Shown: piece after piece, positions 60,858-64,000 of the stretch
Layout of the letters: every line of letters begins with the position of its first letter
Numbering within the stretch: the first letter of the stretch is position 1
From: Geothrix sp. 21YS21S-4
GTDB lineage: Bacteria; Acidobacteriota; Holophagae; Holophagales; Holophagaceae
Direction of reading: 5' to 3'
NCBI RefSeq assembly: GCF_030845995.1
Contig: NZ_CP132719.1
Location: forward strand, 248,001 to 312,000
Length of the DNA: 64,000 nucleotides
The notes under the pieces: generated by a model
What the model was told of the DNA's origin: nothing
The model's database searches: none
The model's input: only the letters and a program-made list of their open reading frames with translations
Translations under genes and position numbers: made by a program

Positions 60858-61436
60858 TTACTTGCCGAAGCGCTTGGAGACTTCGCTCCACTTGATGTTC
60901 TCGGCGAAGGCGTCGAGGTACTTGGCCCGGGCGATGCCGTAATCCACCATGAACGCGTGCTCCCACGAGTCCAGGATCAACAGCAGGTCCTGTTCGATGG
61001 GGATGCCCAGGTGGTGCTCGGCGAAGAAGTAGGTGTGCAGCTTCCCGTCCTTGCGGTTGCGGGTCAGCATGGCCCAGCCGGGCCCGCACATGGCGGCGGC
61101 CTTGAGGTCCGCGACGACCTTGTCCTTGCCGCCGGCCTGGTCCAGCGCGACCTTCAGCCCGGCGCTGATGTCCTCGTCCGCGCCCAGGTTCTCGAAGTAG
61201 AACTCGTGCAGGAAGGAGCCGTTGAAGGCCACCGCTTCGCGGCGCTTCAGTTCGCTGTACTCGTTGAAGGAATAGTTCGCTTTGCTGTTGTCGATGGCGC
61301 CCAGCTTCTCCTCGATTTCATTCAGCTTCGTGATGTAGCCCTTGTAGAGGGTGAAGTGCTGTTCGAGCTGGGAGTCGCTGAGTCCCTTCAGGGCGCCGCC
61401 CTTCAGGTGATCGTAGTTTTTGGCGGTATAGGGCAT
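60858..61436 (-). CDS. sodB: Superoxide dismutase (Fe/Mn family)
   Basis: 192 residues. Metal ligands can be placed: His in LEQHFTLYKGYITKLNEIEE near 26, His in FNGSFLHEFYFENL near 76, then Asp and His in LDSWEHAFMVDYG near 158. The first ligand region (QHF.LY.GY..KLNE) is typical of the SodA/B subgroup of Acidobacteria and Deltaproteobacteria as I recall. Converts superoxide in the cytoplasm. First of an oxidative-stress block with catalase and Dps upstream. Its 3' end is tandemly repeated downstream. Confidence 0.95.
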   Translation of the reverse strand: MPYTAKNYDHLKGGALKGLSDSQLEQHFTLYKGYITKLNEIEEKLGAIDNSKANYSFNEYSELKRREAVAFNGSFLHEFYFENLGADEDISAGLKVALDQAGGKDKVVADLKAAAMCGPGWAMLTRNRKDGKLHTYFFAEHHLGIPIEQDLLLILDSWEHAFMVDYGIARAKYLDAFAENIKWSEVSKRFGK

Positions 61437-61584
61437 GTGATTCGTCTCCTTCGCGCCCGTCGGGGCACCGAATTAATGTAGCGAATCCTTGAGGATCCAG
61501 GTGGAAAGCTTTGACGGATTTTGCCTGTTAACCGCAAGGGTATAAGCACCTTCGCGGTCGCTTGTTAGGGGGCGAGGATGCGAT

Positions 61585-63084
61585 CTACACGCGGGCCGCG
61601 AGCATCGCGGCCACGGCTTCGACTTCCGCCTGGGGGAGGCCCAGATGCCTGGCGATGCCGAGGCCGTAGTCCTTGTCCGCGCGGTAGAAATTGTGGATGG
61701 CGCGGAGCTGGACCATCCGGTTGGCGGGCCGCATGTGGTTGGCGATGTTCGAGACGAGGCGCTCCCGCTCGTCGTCCTTCATCAGGCGATAGAGGAGACC
61801 GGCCTGCTCGAAGTCGCCGGCGCGGTTCGCCTGGGGGTACTCGCTGCGCGTGAAGGCGCCTTCGACCGGCGCGGCGGCCTCCGCGTGCCGGGGCGCTTCG
61901 TGCAGATCCCCCAGGCTGTTGGGGAAGTAGTTCGGAGCGGCGCCCCCGTTGGTGTTCACCACCATCGCGCCGTCGCGCTGGTGGTTCTGGGCGGTGGTGG
62001 CGTAGGGGCAGTTCACGGGGATCTGCGCGTAGTTGGGGCCCAGGCGGTGGCGCTGGGTATCGGGATAGGAGAAGAGCCGGCCCTGCAGGAGCTTGTCGGG
62101 CGAGGCCTCGATTCCGGGGACGAAGCTGGAGGGGCTGAAGGCCGCCTGCTCGATCTCGGCGAAGTAGTTCGCGGGATTCTGGTTCAGGACGAGGCGGCCC
62201 AGCGGGATCCGCGGATAGTCCTTGAACAGCCAGACCTTCGTGATGTCGAAGGGATCGTAGCGGTAGGTCTCCGCGTCCTCCAGGGGCATGATCTGGACCG
62301 AGACTTCCCAGGCCGCTTCGAGGCCCTGGGCGATGTGGTCGAAGAGGTCCCGCGTGGCGTGGTCGGGATCCTGGGCCGCGGTGCGGGCGGCTTCCTCGGC
62401 GGTGAGGTTCTGGATGCCCGCCTCGGTGCGGAAGTGGTACTTCACCCACACGGCCTTGCCCTCGGCGTTCACCCACTTGAAGGTGTGGCTGCCGAACCCG
62501 TGCATGTGCCGATAGCTGGCGGGAATGCCGCGGTCGGAGAAGAGGACGGTGAGCTGGTGCGTGGTCTCGGGGGAGAGCCCGTTGAAGTCCCAGAAGGCGT
62601 TGGCGTCCTTCAGGTTCGTCTGCGGATTCCGCTTGTGGGTGTGGACCATGTCCGGGAACTTGAACGCGTCGCGGATGAAGAAGACGGGCGTGTTGTTCCC
62701 CACCAGATCGTAGTTCCCCTCGTCGGTGTAGAACTTCAGGGCGAAGCCCCGGGGATCGCGCTCGGCGTCGGCGCTGCCCCGCTCGCCGCCCACGGTGGAG
62801 AACCGCGCCAGCACCTTGGTCTTCTGGCCCACCTGGCCGAGGAAGTGGGCCTTCGTGTAGCGGCTGAGGTCGTGGGTCACCTCGAAATAGCCGAAGGCGC
62901 CGGCGCCCTTGGCGTGGACCACGCGCTCGGGAATGCGCTCCCGGTCGAAGTGGGCCAGCTTCTCGATGAGGTGATGGTCCTGCAGCAGCACCGGGCCGCG
63001 CTCGCCGGCCGTCAGGCTGTGCTGATTGTCCGGCACCGGAGCGCCGAAGTTGGAGGTGAGGGGTTTGGAGTCGGAAGAATGCAT
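61585..63084 (-). CDS. katA: Heme catalase (clade-3-type, small subunit)
   Basis: 499 residues. The distal heme side has [20 protein letters not shown] near 51 (catalytic His and the RVVHAKG motif), the Asn in [20 protein letters not shown] near 125, and the proximal tyrosine in [14 protein letters not shown] near 336. No C-terminal flavodoxin-like extension, so a small-subunit enzyme. Decomposes H2O2. Divergent or convergent partners: sod lies downstream on the same strand after 148 bases and dps upstream after 146; all three may share stress control. Confidence 0.96.
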   Translation of the reverse strand: MHSSDSKPLTSNFGAPVPDNQHSLTAGERGPVLLQDHHLIEKLAHFDRERIPERVVHAKGAGAFGYFEVTHDLSRYTKAHFLGQVGQKTKVLARFSTVGGERGSADAERDPRGFALKFYTDEGNYDLVGNNTPVFFIRDAFKFPDMVHTHKRNPQTNLKDANAFWDFNGLSPETTHQLTVLFSDRGIPASYRHMHGFGSHTFKWVNAEGKAVWVKYHFRTEAGIQNLTAEEAARTAAQDPDHATRDLFDHIAQGLEAAWEVSVQIMPLEDAETYRYDPFDITKVWLFKDYPRIPLGRLVLNQNPANYFAEIEQAAFSPSSFVPGIEASPDKLLQGRLFSYPDTQRHRLGPNYAQIPVNCPYATTAQNHQRDGAMVVNTNGGAAPNYFPNSLGDLHEAPRHAEAAAPVEGAFTRSEYPQANRAGDFEQAGLLYRLMKDDERERLVSNIANHMRPANRMVQLRAIHNFYRADKDYGLGIARHLGLPQAEVEAVAAMLAARV

Positions 63085-63230
63085 TGGTGCCTCGCGAAAA
63101 GGGGGATGGGAGGGAGGTGGACCCAGATGAACCCCGGGCCCGTCCTCCTCCGCCGGTCCGTCAGGACCGGAGGCGAAGGGCGAGCCCGACGAGGAATGCC
63201 ATGACTGATCCGAGCGGGATCCGCCGGGGG

Positions 63231-63674
63231 TTAGCCCAGCATCTCCCGCAGGAACCAGGCTTCCTTCTGGTGGATCTGGATGAAGCGGGTGAGCAGGTCG
63301 GCGGTGCCCGGATCTCCGGCGTCGTCCGCCAGTTCAATGCCTTCGCCCAGGAAGGCGACGACGGCTTCTTCGTTGGCCAGGGCCTCTTCCAGCATTCCCT
63401 TGTGGTCCAAGCGCGAAGCGGGATTGGAGACCTGGGCCTTGGTGAGGGCTTCGATCTGGGAGGGGGCGTGGATGGGGGTTCCGCCCATGATGCGGATGCG
63501 CTCGGCCAGCTCGTCCACGGTGCCGTCGGCGGCGGTGTAGAGCTCTTCGAAGCGCAGGTGGTAGTCGCGGAAATGGGGACCGAGCACGGTCCAGTGGTAC
63601 CGCTTGGCGTTGAGGGCCAGGACGAAGGCGGTGGCCAGTTCGGCGTTCAGGTGGTCGATGACGGAACGGTTCAT
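63231..63674 (-). CDS. dps: Dps-family ferritin-like DNA-protection protein
   Basis: 147 residues. Ferroxidase motif [20 protein letters not shown] near 26 followed by [20 protein letters not shown], giving the inter-subunit His, Asp and Glu ligands of Dps. Oxidises Fe(II) with H2O2 and stores it in a 12-mer; the short N-terminus lacks a lysine-rich DNA-binding tail, so DNA binding is doubtful. Upstream of katA on the same strand. Confidence 0.93.
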   Translation of the reverse strand: MNRSVIDHLNAELATAFVLALNAKRYHWTVLGPHFRDYHLRFEELYTAADGTVDELAERIRIMGGTPIHAPSQIEALTKAQVSNPASRLDHKGMLEEALANEEAVVAFLGEGIELADDAGDPGTADLLTRFIQIHQKEAWFLREMLG

Positions 63675-63684
63675 GGGGTTCTCC

Positions 63685-64000
63685 TCAGGAAAGCCAGTGG
63701 CTCCAGGCGGCGGGCGCGGGCCAGCGGCCGGGAGCTTCGGCGTGGTTGGAGACGAGGGCGACGGGGGTGCCCCCGTCCGGGATCAGGTAGCGGAGCGCCA
63801 GGACCGACGGAAGCCGATCCTCGGGTCCGGCCGTGCCCCGGTCCACGGCGGGCGCGGCGAGCGTGCCGTCGGCGAGTTCCAGGAACAGCTGGTCGGGGAA
63901 GGTGTGGAGGGCCGCCAGCCGGCGGTTGCGGATGGCATCGGGGAAACCGAGCATCAGCGTGGCGGCCACACTGCATCCGGCGCTCTCGCGCCGGGGCGCG
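63685..64000 (-). CDS. DUF3501-like protein, C-terminal part (continues beyond the window)
   Basis: The frame is open from the window edge to a stop at 63685. The first complete start-like codon inside is GTG 63967-63969, but the open frame continues upstream (APRRESAGCS). VAATLMLGFPDAIRNRRLAA, then LHTFPDQLFLELADG and LRYLIPDGGTPVALVSNHAE, resemble the end of the DUF3501 domain (an ATL.IE..D...R...L....D.v.l...g pattern followed by a regular C-terminal region). DUF3501 proteins are often next to rubrerythrin or heterodisulfide-type genes. Ends 11 bases before dps. Family call moderately sure. Confidence 0.55.
   Translation of the reverse strand, partial: APRRESAGCSVAATLMLGFPDAIRNRRLAALHTFPDQLFLELADGTLAAPAVDRGTAGPEDRLPSVLALRYLIPDGGTPVALVSNHAEAPGRWPAPAAWSHWLS

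Noticed and set aside
50645-60950. Assembly artefact as the cause of both arrays
   Set aside because: Copies differ at several positions and have distinct stop codons and indels, which a collapsed or duplicated read would not give; long reads should still confirm.

Overview
The window is high-GC DNA with long shadow reading frames on most antisense strands. It looks like chromosome from a Gram-negative, outer-membrane bacterium: there are several outer-membrane barrels, a TonB-type receptor, BamD and a type IV pilus PilC. Gene content and protein style suggest Acidobacteriota, class Holophagae (Geothrix/Holophaga-like). That placement is an inference from memory of such proteins, not from a search. 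About 61 protein genes are supported. I found no rRNA, tRNA, CRISPR array, insertion sequence or phage.

Layout. 1-3750: arginine biosynthesis operon (M20 deacetylase, argB, acetylornithine carbamoyltransferase, argD) divergent from argR, with ARG-box-like operators between them; the enzyme set points to the acetylcitrulline route. 3826-4385: DUF433/DUF5615 toxin-antitoxin-like pair. 4443-7703: membrane protein, degenerate EnvC-like LytM protein, PilC. 7784-10273: large exported protein of unknown function. 10327-13679: cobalamin riboswitch followed by the B12-independent anaerobic ribonucleotide reductase nrdD and its activase nrdG. 13689-18467: ArnT/PMT-type glycosyltransferase, TPR-membrane-kinase protein, FadL/PorV-like barrel. 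18498-22635: gdh, rsfS, nadD, obgE, rpmA, rplU. 22782-27471: TonB-dependent receptor, TPR protein and a LytTR/LytS two-component pair. 27610-31042: UbiD decarboxylase, small barrels, acid phosphatase. 31061-37948: rplS, trmD, ExoD-like, rlmN, ThiE-like, aldo/keto reductase, bamD, hydrolase. 38047-44843: prfB, transporters, and a cytochrome c peroxidase-porin-FMN-protein operon. 44840-48382: c-di-GMP protein and chemoreceptor. 48418-53175: M1 peptidase, rpsR-rpsF, pth, rplY. 53357-57703: ppk, mrp, pstS. 57822-60183: thioesterase, K+ channel-like protein, a Cys-tailed protein, acetyltransferase. 60858-64000: oxidative stress block sod, catalase, dps and a DUF3501-like partial gene.

The most unusual feature is a pair of tandem arrays in which the 3' end of an essential or stress gene, with its stop codon and a terminator-like hairpin, is repeated downstream of the intact gene. 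At rpsR (50645-51172) the last 25 codons appear three times with an exact 199-base period. At sod (60335-60950) the last 30 codons appear three times with a 261-262-base period. All ten variable positions in the coding parts are synonymous, including a TAA/TAG swap, while the spacers vary freely. The two arrays have different coding parts but similarly organised spacers. I propose a class of small elements that occupy gene 3' ends and carry a replacement 3' end. In the sod array the copies also have their own ATG and ribosome-binding-site-like sequence.

Other repeat families are also active here: a GC-rich palindrome abutting the rpmA and rplU stop codons and inserted in frame inside rlmN; a CACCACCAAGAC...CTTGGTGGTG family in four places, one of which supplies the C-terminus of the kinase; and a perfect 23-bp inverted repeat that overlaps the ppk stop codon.
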